A DNA stretch of 64,000 bases from Bacteroidota bacterium (GTDB taxonomy: Bacteria; Bacteroidota; Bacteroidia; Chitinophagales; JADJOU01). Positions 28,259 to 37,974 of this stretch are shown one piece after another. Numbering within the stretch: position 1 is the first letter of the stretch; every line of letters begins with the position of its first letter. The position numbers and the translations under genes are program-made. The stretch covers positions 13,979-77,978 of the forward strand of contig JADJOU010000020.1 of the NCBI GenBank assembly GCA_016713645.1, in the 5' to 3' direction. Under the pieces are notes generated by a model, which was given only the letters and a program-made list of their open reading frames with translations, searched no databases and was not told the origin of the DNA.

Positions 28259-30032
28259 GCTTTTCCTGCTTTAGTTACGTTATAGAAAAATTTATCCATA
28301 TCCCAAGCTGATGTGGGACATCTCTCTGCACACAATCCACAGTGAAGACAAACATCTTCATCTTTGACCATGACGCGCTTAGTGGGTAGTATATCTGATA
28401 CATACAAATCTTGCGAGAGATTGTTAGCTGGCGCTTTTAATCGCTTTCTGAGATCATCTTCCTCGCCATTCACCGTAAATGTTATGCATGAAGTGGGACA
28501 AATATCCATACAAGCATCGCATTCTATACACTTATTCTCAGTAAATGAAGTTTGAATATCGCAATTTAAGCAGCGCTGAGCCTCTTTAAATCCGTGCAAT
28601 GGGTCAAATCCCAATTCGACCTCTTGTTTGCGATTGGAAAGCGTCAATTTTTTATCTGATTGAGGAACGACATATCGATCGTCCAATACAACTTCACTAT
28701 CATAAATCCATTCGTGAATACCCATTTTTTGACTGACTAAATTCACCATAGGTGCAAGTCTTTCATTGATATCCTTATTATTACACGCTAAATCGATAGA
28801 AACAGCAGCTTGATGGCCGTGAGCGACAGCAGTAATGACATTTTTTGGACCAAATGCGGCATCGCCACCAAAAAAAACTTTTGGATGAGAGGAGGCATAA
28901 GTCACCTCATCTACTACAGGCATATTCCATTTATTGAATTCAATCCCTAAATCGCGTTCAATCCAGGGGAAGCTGTTTTCTTGACCAATTGCAACCAAAA
29001 CATCGTCGGCTTCAATGAATACATCTTCGCCTCCAACTGGGATTAATTGTCTTTTCCCTTTATCATCAAAGGAAACACTTACTTTTCAAATGTCATCCCC
29101 TTTAGTTTCCCGTTTTCTGCAACAAAAGATTTAGGTACATGACAATCGATGATGGGAATATCCTCGTGAATGGCATCTTCTTTTTCCCAAGGAGAAGCCT
29201 TCATATCTGAAAATGGACTTCGCACAACGACTTTAACCTCTTCACCGCCCAATCTTCTAGCTGTTCTACAGCAATCCATAGCGGTATTTCCTCCGCCCAG
29301 AACAATCACTTTTTTACCTATTTTCTCTGTATGTTCAAAGGCGACACTAGCAAGCCAATTGATTCCAATATGGATATTTGCGGCACCTTCATTTCTTCCC
29401 GGTAAATCAGGCAAATCCCGCCCTGTGGGAGCTCCTGTTCCTACAAATATTGCATCATAATTTTTTGATAACACCTCTTTCATGCTGTTCACGCGCGTAT
29501 TGAAATGGGTGTGAATGCCAAGGTCTAGTATATAGTTTACCTCTTCGTTGAGCACAGCTTCTGGCAATCGGAAAGAAGGTATTTGGCTGCGCATAAATCC
29601 ACCGCCCAATTTTTGCTCATCATACAAATCAATCTCATATCCCAAAGGAGCAAGATCTCTTGCAACGGTCAAAGATGCAGGACCGCCGCCAATCAAAGCG
29701 ACTCGTTTGCCATTAGATGGGAATGGGCCTTGAGGCATATGCGCTTTTACATCGCCTTTATTATCAGCAGCTACGCGCTTAAGTCGGCATATTGCTACTG
29801 GTTCCTCGTCAACTCGACCTCTTCTGCATGCAGGTTCACATGGACGATCACAAGTCCTTCCCAATACACCTGGAAATACATTGGAATCCCAATTGATCAT
29901 ATATGCTTCTGTATATTTCCCTGCCGCGACTAGGCGAATATACTCTGGCACAGGGGTATGCGCCGGACAAGCATATTGGCAATCGACCACTTTGTGGAAG
30001 TACTCGGGGTTTTTAATGTCTGTAGGTTTCAA
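28249..30032 (-). CDS. FAD-dependent oxidoreductase with GltD-like core and C-terminal 2x[4Fe-4S] ferredoxin domain (frameshifted)
   Basis: About 595 residues after adding one base in the T4 run at 29083-29086. The N-terminal GltD-like Fe-S part (CQYACPAHTPVPEYI, CDRPCEPACRRGRVDE) is followed by FAD (VALIGGGPASLTVARDL) and NAD(P)H (VIVLGGGNTAMDCCRTA) Rossmann folds, GGDAAFGP near the FAD end, and two CxxCxxCxxxCP motifs (CIECDACMDICP, CLHCGLCAERCP). It is the first gene of the kor operon and overlaps korA, so it probably links the kor ferredoxin pool with NAD(P)H, or serves as its electron acceptor. TTG start at 30032. Confidence 0.88.
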
Positions 30033-30425
30033 TATGTAATGATTTTTAGAACAATATATGAATGTACAAATTGTATTCTTAATTCAAAAATAATATTTTT
30101 TTTAAAATGCACACTTTCAAAATAAATTGTATGTTTTGTAGCGTGAATTTATCTCTACAATATAATTAACACACTCAAATCTAATGATATACAAAATTTC
30201 ACGTCTTTGTTAAAGCGCATGCGGGAAATTACAATGCTCATTTTGAATTGGATATCCATAGCATGAACTAAGTTTGGTTAGATAGAGAGGTAGAATTAGA
30301 GCGGAAGTTAGAAAATGTATAATTTGATTAGATTGATTTTCTTGTAAATAAAATTGTGCAATCTCTTGAAAAAACTATTTTTACCTAGAATCCAAATCCT
30401 TATTTAATCGAAAATTAATTATCAA
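30033..30425. other. 393-bp intergenic region, AT-rich, no recognised gene
   Basis: Lies between the divergent kor operon and the metallophosphatase. A plus-strand stretch at 30191-30322 reads as protein-like sequence (FVKAHAGNYNAHFELDIHSMN, stop, VWLDREVELERKLENV), possibly a remnant or a small gene with an in-frame TAA; no family was recognised. On the minus strand TATTTTTG (30092-30085) resembles a -7 element for the kor operon, but the nearest TTG is 25 nt upstream, outside the usual spacing. No RNA gene or hairpin was seen. Confidence 0.4.
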
Positions 30426-32108
30426 ATGAGCAATAGAAGAGATTTTTTGAAATCAGTGGGTACCTTGGGAATCGGTGCTAGTATTGTAAATCCACTAGAT
30501 GCATTGGCAATCAATTCTGGCGAGCTGAAAAAGAAAGGTTTGCCAGATTCTCAAAAAACAACCATCAGCATATTACAGACAACAGATGTGCACTGTCAAA
30601 TACATCCCCACGATGAATTGTTTTGGGAGAATAATAAAGCCGTATATAGAAAAACGGGTGGCTATGCTTATATCACCTCTATGTTGAGGGATTTAAAATT
30701 AAAGAATCCAAATTCGTTTACCATCGATACTGGCGATATGTTTCAGGGAAGCGAACTCAGTGTCAAAACGACGGGCAAGGCTTTTGTGCCGATTTTAAAT
30801 GCGATGGATTACGACTTATACTTGCCAGGGAATTGGGAAGTGATTTATGGAAAGAAAAATATGCAAATTTTAATGGGTAGTTTAAGTGCTCCAAAGATTT
30901 GTACCAATATGTATCACGACCTAGGAGAGGGAAAGCGCGGAGAGTTAATATTTCAGCCCTATCATATTTGGCATATTGCTGGGGTGAAAATTGGATTTCT
31001 TGGCTATACAGACCCATTGGTTCCAATACGCCAAAGTCCTAATTATAGCAAGGGAATTATCTATACTAAGCCTGAAGAAAATTTAGCGCATTATATTGAT
31101 GTGTTAAAGAATCAAGAGCAATGCGCGTATATTATTATGATTGCACACCTTGGATTATCTCAGCAAATCGCTTTAGCCAATATGGCGGAGTGCGATGGCG
31201 TAAATTATATACTCGGAGGGGATACACATGAACGCGTGCGAAAACCAATTCAATGCAAGTATGCTAAGGTTGTTGAACCAGGAGCTTTTGGCTCATTTAT
31301 CGGCAAATTGGATTTGACTATTGAGGCTGGAAAAGTGGTGAAAGATGATTATGCGCTGCTTGAAGTCAGTCCGTCTAAATTAATGCCCAATAACAAAGTC
31401 CAAAAAATCTTAGCTGAAAATGAGGCTTTGTATAGAGAACATATCAACACAGTTATTGGTTATAGCACGATTCCCTTGTATCGCTATTTTGTGGTGGAGA
31501 ATCCAATTGATACCATGATTTTAAATGCATTGAATTGGAAATTTCCAGAAATAGATATTGTCTTGTCCAATGGATTTAGATTCTGTCCACCGCGCACAAC
31601 ACCTGATCATACTGGCAATATTCCCATCACCAATGGATTGATATTCGATATGTTGCCCGTGGATAGCAATGTGCGAACGGCAAAGGCAACAGGTAAGCAA
31701 ATAAGGGAATGGCTAGAGAAAGAATTGAACAATGTATTTGCCAAAGACGCCTCAAAACGCTTTGGTGGATGGGTGGTGAAATTTAAAGGCATGGAAGTGC
31801 AATTCAATGCATATGCAGAAATGGGCTCAAGGGTAAAGAGCTTAACGATTAAAGGGCAACCCATAGATTTAGAAAAACAATATTCTATTTTAGCCTGCGA
31901 AAGAGATGGAGATCCAGAGGATATGCTCTGCAGGATGAAAGGGGTCCTAGAACCGCACAATACAAATGTCACCCTGCATGCAGTCATGAATGAATATGTG
32001 AAAGTGAATTCGCCTCTAACACCGACTCCTGCAAAATATGCACAAATACTTGACGCACCAGAGACCTTGCTCAGTCAAGTAAGTGGTGTAGATTACACAT
32101 TTAGATAG
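30426..32108 (+). CDS. Metallophosphatase / 5'-nucleotidase family protein (UshA/SoxB-like)
   Basis: 560 residues. The start SNRRDFLKSVGTLGIGASI resembles a twin-arginine signal, implying export folded. The metallophosphatase domain has LQTTDVHCQIHP, DTGDMFQGSE, LPGNWEVIYG (in place of GNHE), MIAHLGLSQQ and GGDTHER, coordinating two metals. The 5'-nucleotidase C-terminal domain follows (about 345-520, with ITNGLIFDMLPVDSNV). The GNWE variant and DPLVPIRQSPNYSKGI resemble SoxB thiosulfohydrolase-type proteins, but no other sox genes are present, so sulfur oxidation is not claimed. Intact. Confidence 0.85.
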   Translation: MSNRRDFLKSVGTLGIGASIVNPLDALAINSGELKKKGLPDSQKTTISILQTTDVHCQIHPHDELFWENNKAVYRKTGGYAYITSMLRDLKLKNPNSFTIDTGDMFQGSELSVKTTGKAFVPILNAMDYDLYLPGNWEVIYGKKNMQILMGSLSAPKICTNMYHDLGEGKRGELIFQPYHIWHIAGVKIGFLGYTDPLVPIRQSPNYSKGIIYTKPEENLAHYIDVLKNQEQCAYIIMIAHLGLSQQIALANMAECDGVNYILGGDTHERVRKPIQCKYAKVVEPGAFGSFIGKLDLTIEAGKVVKDDYALLEVSPSKLMPNNKVQKILAENEALYREHINTVIGYSTIPLYRYFVVENPIDTMILNALNWKFPEIDIVLSNGFRFCPPRTTPDHTGNIPITNGLIFDMLPVDSNVRTAKATGKQIREWLEKELNNVFAKDASKRFGGWVVKFKGMEVQFNAYAEMGSRVKSLTIKGQPIDLEKQYSILACERDGDPEDMLCRMKGVLEPHNTNVTLHAVMNEYVKVNSPLTPTPAKYAQILDAPETLLSQVSGVDYTFR

Positions 32109-32137
32109 TTATTTAAATTTGGATGTTTTCTGAAATG

Positions 32138-33670
32138 TTAGTTTTCATTTGACTCATTCAATGTTTGAAGTTGGATGGTATATAATCCCACCAAAGCATC
32201 GTCATTGTCTTTGTCTAATGCAAAATCTAAAAAGCGCATGTTCTCATAGATGTAATTTCTAATTGATTCAGGAATGGTCGTATAAAATGGAATAATTTCT
32301 TCTGCATTTTCTTCAAAAATAGTTTGTTCCTTTCTCAAATGAAGTGATTCATAAGTCAATTTTTCTTTCGATGAAAATCTATATTTGTAAGGCGTCCGAG
32401 CGCTGATATGCTCTTTGATATTTTCTTTTGTATAGAATTGTTTGAGAAACACCACCAAGGATTTTTTTGAAAATCCGAAGAAATTAAATCCATTTCAAGG
32501 GTGCTAATGATATGTTTGTATTGATTGAATTTTAAATGAATGGTAGAAATGATTTTCCACATCAAGTGAATCATTTGGTCATCTTCTTTTAGCTTATTCG
32601 CAAAGAAAATTTTACCAATTTCAATCGACTCTAAAAGAAATTCATTCATTTTATTGTCGTATTGAAAAAGTCGATTGCTATACAATCCTTTCTTTCCGTA
32701 GTGTTGCAATATCCAATCGCAGAAAGACATTCTAAATCCTCCGAGAATTTTCAATTGTTTTTTATCCCAAATAAATACTTGGTAATAAAAGACATCAAAT
32801 TCATCTATGTCCATTTTCTTCCCAGTTCCACGCTCTTGATCGCGCATGGATTGTTCGCGTAAAATACCGATTTGCTTAAGTGCACTCGGCAGATTTAATG
32901 CAGAACTGTAATAGACCTGATAATGTCCGTCTTCGAGAATCAAACTCTCTTTAGGTAAGTTCTTAACATCATAATGCACCAATTCATTGGGGATAGGGGA
33001 GAGCACTTCTTCTGATTTCTTTTTCAATTTTGTTTTAAAGAAGGAATCGAGTTCAATTGTATGCCCAAGTGAAAAAGTCAAAGCGTATAAGTATTTTCTA
33101 AATGCCTCTGAATTTTGAAATCCCTTGATTTGTTTTTTCTAGTATTGGCTTTCCGATTTTCACATTGAGGAAATTCTTTGCTGTCGTATTTGTGTATATC
33201 GATGAGAGGCTAAATCCAAGTGGGTAATTTTGAAATTTATTATCCCATTTACAATAAATGGGTATAATAGGCAATCTTGATAAGAATATGGTTTTGACGA
33301 TTTCTTTATCCCATCCCAATTGATCAAATCCCAACATCTTCTTTTTTCTTGTCGGAAAAATGACAATTGGATAGTCTTCTTTATTCGCGAGTTTGATTTC
33401 TTTGATAATCTTATCTCTAGTCTTATCCCAATCGTTTACGCTGCCAGATTTAATATATATAGCATTGACATAATCTTTTGTATTGGCGTTGAGCGAGATG
33501 ATACGAATATCTGGTCTTTGATTGTGCAGCAATTCAATCATTGCCAATTCTTCATAATATTCGCTGAATCGGTTGACAACAGCTATGAATGGCCCCTTCT
33601 CCGGAATGTTTTTAAAGTCTTTTTCAATGATTTTTGCCTTGAATGGTAATTCTCCTAAATCGAAATTCAT
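32138..33670 (-). CDS. OlsF-like bifunctional acyltransferase: PlsC-like N-terminus fused to OlsB-type GNAT C-terminus (two frameshifts)
   Basis: About 510 residues if read as one gene. Residues 1-190 (33670-33098) look like a lysophospholipid acyltransferase; the rest is an OlsB/hemolysin-type N-acyltransferase with YYSSALNLPSALKQIGILREQSM, MDIDEFDVFYYQVF and ILGGFRMSFCDWIL. An extra base in the T6 run at 33133-33138 separates the halves; correcting it gives a continuous linker (KGFQNSEAFRKYLYALTFSLG). A second shift at about 32455-32470 affects the last 100 residues. OlsF enzymes of Serratia and Flavobacterium make ornithine lipids with this domain order. In the first domain the HX4D catalytic motif is replaced (VNRFSEYYEELA), so O-acylation is doubtful. 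Confidence 0.7.
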
Positions 33671-33771
33671 ATGGTTTATTTATGAAACAAATTAAGGCCT
33701 AATTTCCTTCATAAATATTGCTTTAATGGTATCATTAGGTTAACTGTATTTTAATAAACACGGTATTGTTG

Positions 33772-35412
33772 TTAACAAACCATCACCAAAAAATTCATTT
33801 TATTCCTAGCCCATTTGAGAAATTGCGAATTAAATTTTAAATTCGGAATTGGTGTGAATTTAATCTTTGGATAGTCTTTAATCGCCACATCTAATAGCCA
33901 AGAGCTCTCAGCCATGAATACGAGATTGCCATCCTTATCTCGATAGATATGATTGGCTTTGAATTTTATAAAATCATTCAATTGCTTTTCATCTTCAGAT
34001 ACCATCCAACAGGCCTTGTAATATTGCACATGTTGGAATCTACATGATGCGCCGTATTCATGCAATAAGCGGTATTGAATAACTTCAAATTGAAGTTCAC
34101 CAACCGTCCCTACGATTTGTCTCATGCCCACCTCTTGTCTAAATAATTGTGCTACGCCTTCGTCAGTGAGCTGTTCGACTCCTTTATTCAGTTGTTTTGT
34201 CTTTAGTGGATCGGTATTGATAATCTCTTTAAATATTTCTGGCGAGAAACTCGGAATGCCTTTGAATTGTAATTTTTCTCCCTCGCTCATCGTGTCGCCA
34301 ATTTTAAAATTCCCAGAATCGTATAAACCAATGACATCTCCGGGATATGCTTCATCTATGATATTCTTTTGAGATGCCATAAAAGAAGTTGGATTGGAGA
34401 ATCGCATCTCTTTGTTATTGCGCACATGGTAAAAGAATTTATTGCGTTCAAATTTTCCACTGCATACGCGCATAAAGGCAATCCGATCGCGGTGTTTCGG
34501 GTCAAGATTTGCGTGGATTTTAAATACAAAGCCAGTAAATTTTGGATCTGTTGGTTCGATCGTTCTTAGATTGGTAGGCCGCCCCACGGGATTCGGCGCA
34601 ATGTTTACAAAGGTGTCTAGCAATTCTTGCACGCCGAAATTGTTGACCGCTGAGCCAAAGAATACAGGTGCCAATAAGCCATTGGAATAATGTTCCTTTG
34701 AAAATGGTTCATATACCCCATTGATGAGTTCGATGTCTTCTCTCAATTGTGCCGCTTCACGCTCACCGATTTGTTTATCTAGAGATGGGTCATTTAAATC
34801 TTCTACTTGAATCATATCGTCTAAGACTTTTTGAGCCCCAGCTCTGAATAAATTTAAAGTTTGATTGTAAAGGTTATAAACCCCTTTAAAATTACTACCC
34901 ATGCTTATTGGCCAACTCAATGGCTGCACAGATATTTTAAGCAATGTTTCTAATTCTGTCAATAGATCAAATGGGTCTTTCCCATCTCTATCCATTTTAT
35001 TGACGAAGATGATTACAGGGGTGTCGCGCATTCTGCAGACTTCCATCAACCGCTTTGTTTGCTCTTCTACTCCTTTTACGCAGTCGATGACTAGAATAAC
35101 GCTATCAACAGCAGTAAGAGTTCGATAAGTATCTTCGGCAAAGTCCTTGTGACCGGGAGTATCGAGAATATTGATGAGTTTTTCTCGATATTCAAAACTC
35201 ATAACAGAAGTAGCGACAGAGATTCCCCGTTGCTTTTCTATTTCCATAAAGTCTGAAGTTGTGGCTTTTTTTATCTTGTTTGATTTAACAGCGCCCGCAA
35301 CAAGGATGGCTCCTCCAAATAAAAGAAGTTTTTCTGTTAGCGTTGTTTTTCCTGCATCTGGATGGGCAATGACTGCAAATGTCTTTCTCTTGGCGATTTC
35401 AGCTTCGTACAT
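33772..35412 (-). CDS. prfC: Peptide chain release factor 3
   Basis: 546 residues. GTPase that recycles release factors 1 and 2 from the ribosome. G-motifs: AHPDAGKTTLTEK, the switch region EIEKQRGISVATSV, DTPGHKDFAEDT and NKMDRDG; RF3-specific sequence DDMIQVEDLND and GTVGELQFEV. The C-terminal end is unusual: after DYPKIKF the frame continues about 25 residues where homologues commonly end in a short HFTSEF-like tail, which may indicate a shift close to 33850 or a natural extension. The ATG at 35412 gives the standard MYEAEIAKRKTFAVI start. Single gene. Confidence 0.95.
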   Translation of the reverse strand: MYEAEIAKRKTFAVIAHPDAGKTTLTEKLLLFGGAILVAGAVKSNKIKKATTSDFMEIEKQRGISVATSVMSFEYREKLINILDTPGHKDFAEDTYRTLTAVDSVILVIDCVKGVEEQTKRLMEVCRMRDTPVIIFVNKMDRDGKDPFDLLTELETLLKISVQPLSWPISMGSNFKGVYNLYNQTLNLFRAGAQKVLDDMIQVEDLNDPSLDKQIGEREAAQLREDIELINGVYEPFSKEHYSNGLLAPVFFGSAVNNFGVQELLDTFVNIAPNPVGRPTNLRTIEPTDPKFTGFVFKIHANLDPKHRDRIAFMRVCSGKFERNKFFYHVRNNKEMRFSNPTSFMASQKNIIDEAYPGDVIGLYDSGNFKIGDTMSEGEKLQFKGIPSFSPEIFKEIINTDPLKTKQLNKGVEQLTDEGVAQLFRQEVGMRQIVGTVGELQFEVIQYRLLHEYGASCRFQHVQYYKACWMVSEDEKQLNDFIKFKANHIYRDKDGNLVFMAESSWLLDVAIKDYPKIKFTPIPNLKFNSQFLKWARNKMNFLVMVC

Positions 35413-35505
35413 AGTTATTTTTTTGGAGAAATGATTTCTAAAATTTCTTTAATTTTAATTGATTGTGTCCCTGAAATTTGGACGCCTATTTAATCGAGAG
35501 GGAAG

Positions 35506-36110
35506 TTAATGCTCTTCGATATTCGTGACACCGCCAGATACAATGAACTTCATGATTTCAGATACATCGGAATCTTCTGGCATCGGGTGAATGAGTGATT
35601 TGTCGATAATGAATAACTGTCCAGTAAAAGCGTAGGATAAGGGAAAATATACGGCTACTTTCTCTTCAATCCCAAAATGGGTGAGATTTTTTGAAGTGAT
35701 AAACCCAATTCTGTGAACCCCTGACCCCTTGCCGATTTCGACCAATACAGGCTGATTAAATTTTTTCTTATCACTGACAAAGGCAGAGAATAGATCTTTA
35801 AGTGATGTGTAGATTAATTTGATAAATGGCACTTTGAGCAAAATGCCCTCCATGATTTTTAGCAAAGGTCGAATGAATATGGTTGAACCGATATAGCCTA
35901 CAACAATAAGAAATCCAAACATGCAAATTATACCAAGCCCATAAATTCTATAACCAAAAAAACTTTCAAAGAGCTGTTGTGCTGGCTCTTCGATGATACT
36001 TACGATTTTAAATATGGTATAGCCCGTTAGTGTAATTGGAGCAATAATCAATAATCCGCGAAAAAAGTAATTGGAATTTTAGCGATTAAATTTTTAAATT
36101 TGAATTTCAT
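35506..36110 (-). CDS. DUF502 family membrane protein (frameshifted near start)
   Basis: About 201 residues with ATG at 36110. A missing base in the A6 run at 36061-36066 separates MKFKFKNLIAKIPITFF from the rest; correction gives the family's RGLLIIAPITLTGYTIFKI. Two membrane segments (LLIIAPITLTGYTIFKIV; IYGLGIICMFGFLIVVGYIG) are followed by the family core IPLLKIMEGILLKVPFIKLIYTSLKDL-type sequence and a soluble beta part ending SGGVTNIEEH. Function unknown in bacteria; plant homologues (COV/LCV) affect membrane trafficking. Divergent from the lipid kinase with 23 bp between starts, so the promoters overlap. Confidence 0.85.
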
Positions 36111-36133
36111 CTGCGCAAATATACGAGAATTGC

Positions 36134-37057
36134 ATGAACTTGAGTGACTCACATTTTATATTGATCAATCCCACATCCAGTATAGGAAGAAGTGAGCGGA
36201 AGATTAAGAAATTACTCAAAGAATTTGAATTGGCAGGGCTTAAATGCGAATACCGCATTTCTGAAAATATTGAAGCCTATTACGCCTATATTTCAGAGGC
36301 ACTCAGCACGGGGTTTAAACGAATTGTCACGGTCGGAGGTGATGGATCAATGCACCATACCGTGAATGCCGTTTTGAAAACACCTAATATTGATTACGCT
36401 AAGATTAAATTGGGGTTAATATCTTGCGGTACGGGGAATGATTGGATTAAAAGCCATGTATTGCCCAGTTCTATGGAGAAAATGGTTAAAATCATTGCGA
36501 ATGATCATACTGTAAGTCAAGAAGTTGGTTTAATTGAGAATGAAAATCTAGAGCATTATTTTATCAATATGGCTGGAATGGGTTTTAATGGGTATTTAAT
36601 CAACAAAATCAATCACCTCAAATGGTTTGGAGAAATGGCCTATTTCTTGGGAATGACCTTGGGCTTATTTGCTTATAAAGCCCAATCAATGAGGGTATCT
36701 ATGGGCAATTCCAAATTGGAGTCCAATAATTTCATGGTCTCTGTGGGAATCGGTAAATACGCTGGAGGAGGCATGGCCCTTTGCCCAAATGGCGATTTGA
36801 GAGATGGATTATTGGAAATTACTTTGATTAAAGATTTGAATGTCTTGGATTTCGTTTTCAATATTTTTAGTTTAAAATCGGGTAAATTCATTCGACATCC
36901 TAAAGTGGAAACATATCAAACGAAATCACTTACCATTGAGCCTTTAAAAAAGGAATCCAGTATCTTTTGTGAGGCAGATGGCGAATTCATCGGGCGAGGC
37001 AAAACGACTTTTTCCATTAGTCCTCATGTATTGAACATCTACAACCAATTGCAATAA
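36134..37057 (+). CDS. Diacylglycerol kinase family lipid kinase (YegS/DgkB-like)
   Basis: 307 residues. Phosphorylates a lipid hydroxyl, probably diacylglycerol. The nucleotide loop VTVGGDGSMHHTVNAV is near residue 75, SCGTGNDWIKS near 105, and the C-terminal beta domain contains KYAGGGMALCPNGDLRDGLLEI and CEADGEF. Cytoplasmic, with no membrane segment. The PLP enzyme starts 5 bp downstream, suggesting one transcript although the functions are not obviously linked. Intact. Confidence 0.92.
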   Translation: MNLSDSHFILINPTSSIGRSERKIKKLLKEFELAGLKCEYRISENIEAYYAYISEALSTGFKRIVTVGGDGSMHHTVNAVLKTPNIDYAKIKLGLISCGTGNDWIKSHVLPSSMEKMVKIIANDHTVSQEVGLIENENLEHYFINMAGMGFNGYLINKINHLKWFGEMAYFLGMTLGLFAYKAQSMRVSMGNSKLESNNFMVSVGIGKYAGGGMALCPNGDLRDGLLEITLIKDLNVLDFVFNIFSLKSGKFIRHPKVETYQTKSLTIEPLKKESSIFCEADGEFIGRGKTTFSISPHVLNIYNQLQ

Positions 37058-37062
37058 TCGAG

Positions 37063-37974
37063 ATGAATTTAGAGTTCGATGACCATACTACGCAAATTCC
37101 AATAAGGCAAATTGCAGATCCTATTTTTGAAGAAAAGCATATTGAAGTTTCAATTTACTTAGATTATTTGAATCACCCTCGCATCAGTGGCAATAAGTGG
37201 AGGAAGATGATGTTTAATTTGAAATTCGCAAGAGATAATCAATATAAAACGCTTGTGACTATGGGAGGTGCATATTCCAATCATATATACGCTGTTGCAA
37301 ATGCGGGCGCGGAATTTGGATTGCGCACCATTGGCATCCTAAGAGGGGAAGAGCCAAACCACTATGGGTATACTTTGCGCCATGCAAAAGCGATGAATAT
37401 GGAATTAGAATTTGTCTCTCGCGAAAATTATAGAGCAATGAGAGCAAATCCATCTCTGATTTCTGAGAAATTTCCCGATGCTTTTTTTTTACCTGAAGGC
37501 GGCACCAATGATTTAGCGCTGCTCGGTTTTGAATCATTGATTCAATCTATCAATATCCCATATGACTATCTAGCTGTGCCGGTGGGTACAGGTGGAACTT
37601 TAGCTGGTATATCCAAATATAGTCCTCATCTTGAACATCTCGGTTTTATGTCGGTGAGGGATGCAAGTTTACATGAATCCATTCGCGTATTATCGAGCAA
37701 TGATTCTTTTCAATTGATTCCCAATTTTGATTTTGGAGGGTATGCAAAAACAAACAAAGTCTTAATAGATTTTATCAATGATTTTTATGTTCAATATCAA
37801 ATTCCTCTTGATCCAATCTATACAGGCAAAATGATGTATGGGATTTTTGAATTGGCCAAGCGCGATTTTTTTAAAGAGGGCAGTTCCATCATCGCCATTC
37901 ATACCGGAGGATTGCAGGGTATTTTGGGTTACAACGAACAAAATCCCCATTTCCCAATTCACTATTCTGAATAA
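37063..37974 (+). CDS. Pyridoxal-phosphate enzyme of the ACC deaminase / D-cysteine desulfhydrase family
   Basis: 303 residues. Fold type II PLP enzyme. The Schiff-base Lys is in PRISGNKWRKMMFNL (near residue 48), the phosphate loop in TMGGAYSNHIYAVANAGAEFG, and a Gly-rich segment in AVPVGTGGTLAGI. The N-terminal substrate-specific residues do not separate ACC deaminase from D-cysteine desulfhydrase; in Bacteroidota members the latter is more usual. It follows the lipid kinase by 5 bp and overlaps the convergent MFS gene by 13 bp. Confidence 0.85.
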   Translation: MNLEFDDHTTQIPIRQIADPIFEEKHIEVSIYLDYLNHPRISGNKWRKMMFNLKFARDNQYKTLVTMGGAYSNHIYAVANAGAEFGLRTIGILRGEEPNHYGYTLRHAKAMNMELEFVSRENYRAMRANPSLISEKFPDAFFLPEGGTNDLALLGFESLIQSINIPYDYLAVPVGTGGTLAGISKYSPHLEHLGFMSVRDASLHESIRVLSSNDSFQLIPNFDFGGYAKTNKVLIDFINDFYVQYQIPLDPIYTGKMMYGIFELAKRDFFKEGSSIIAIHTGGLQGILGYNEQNPHFPIHYSE

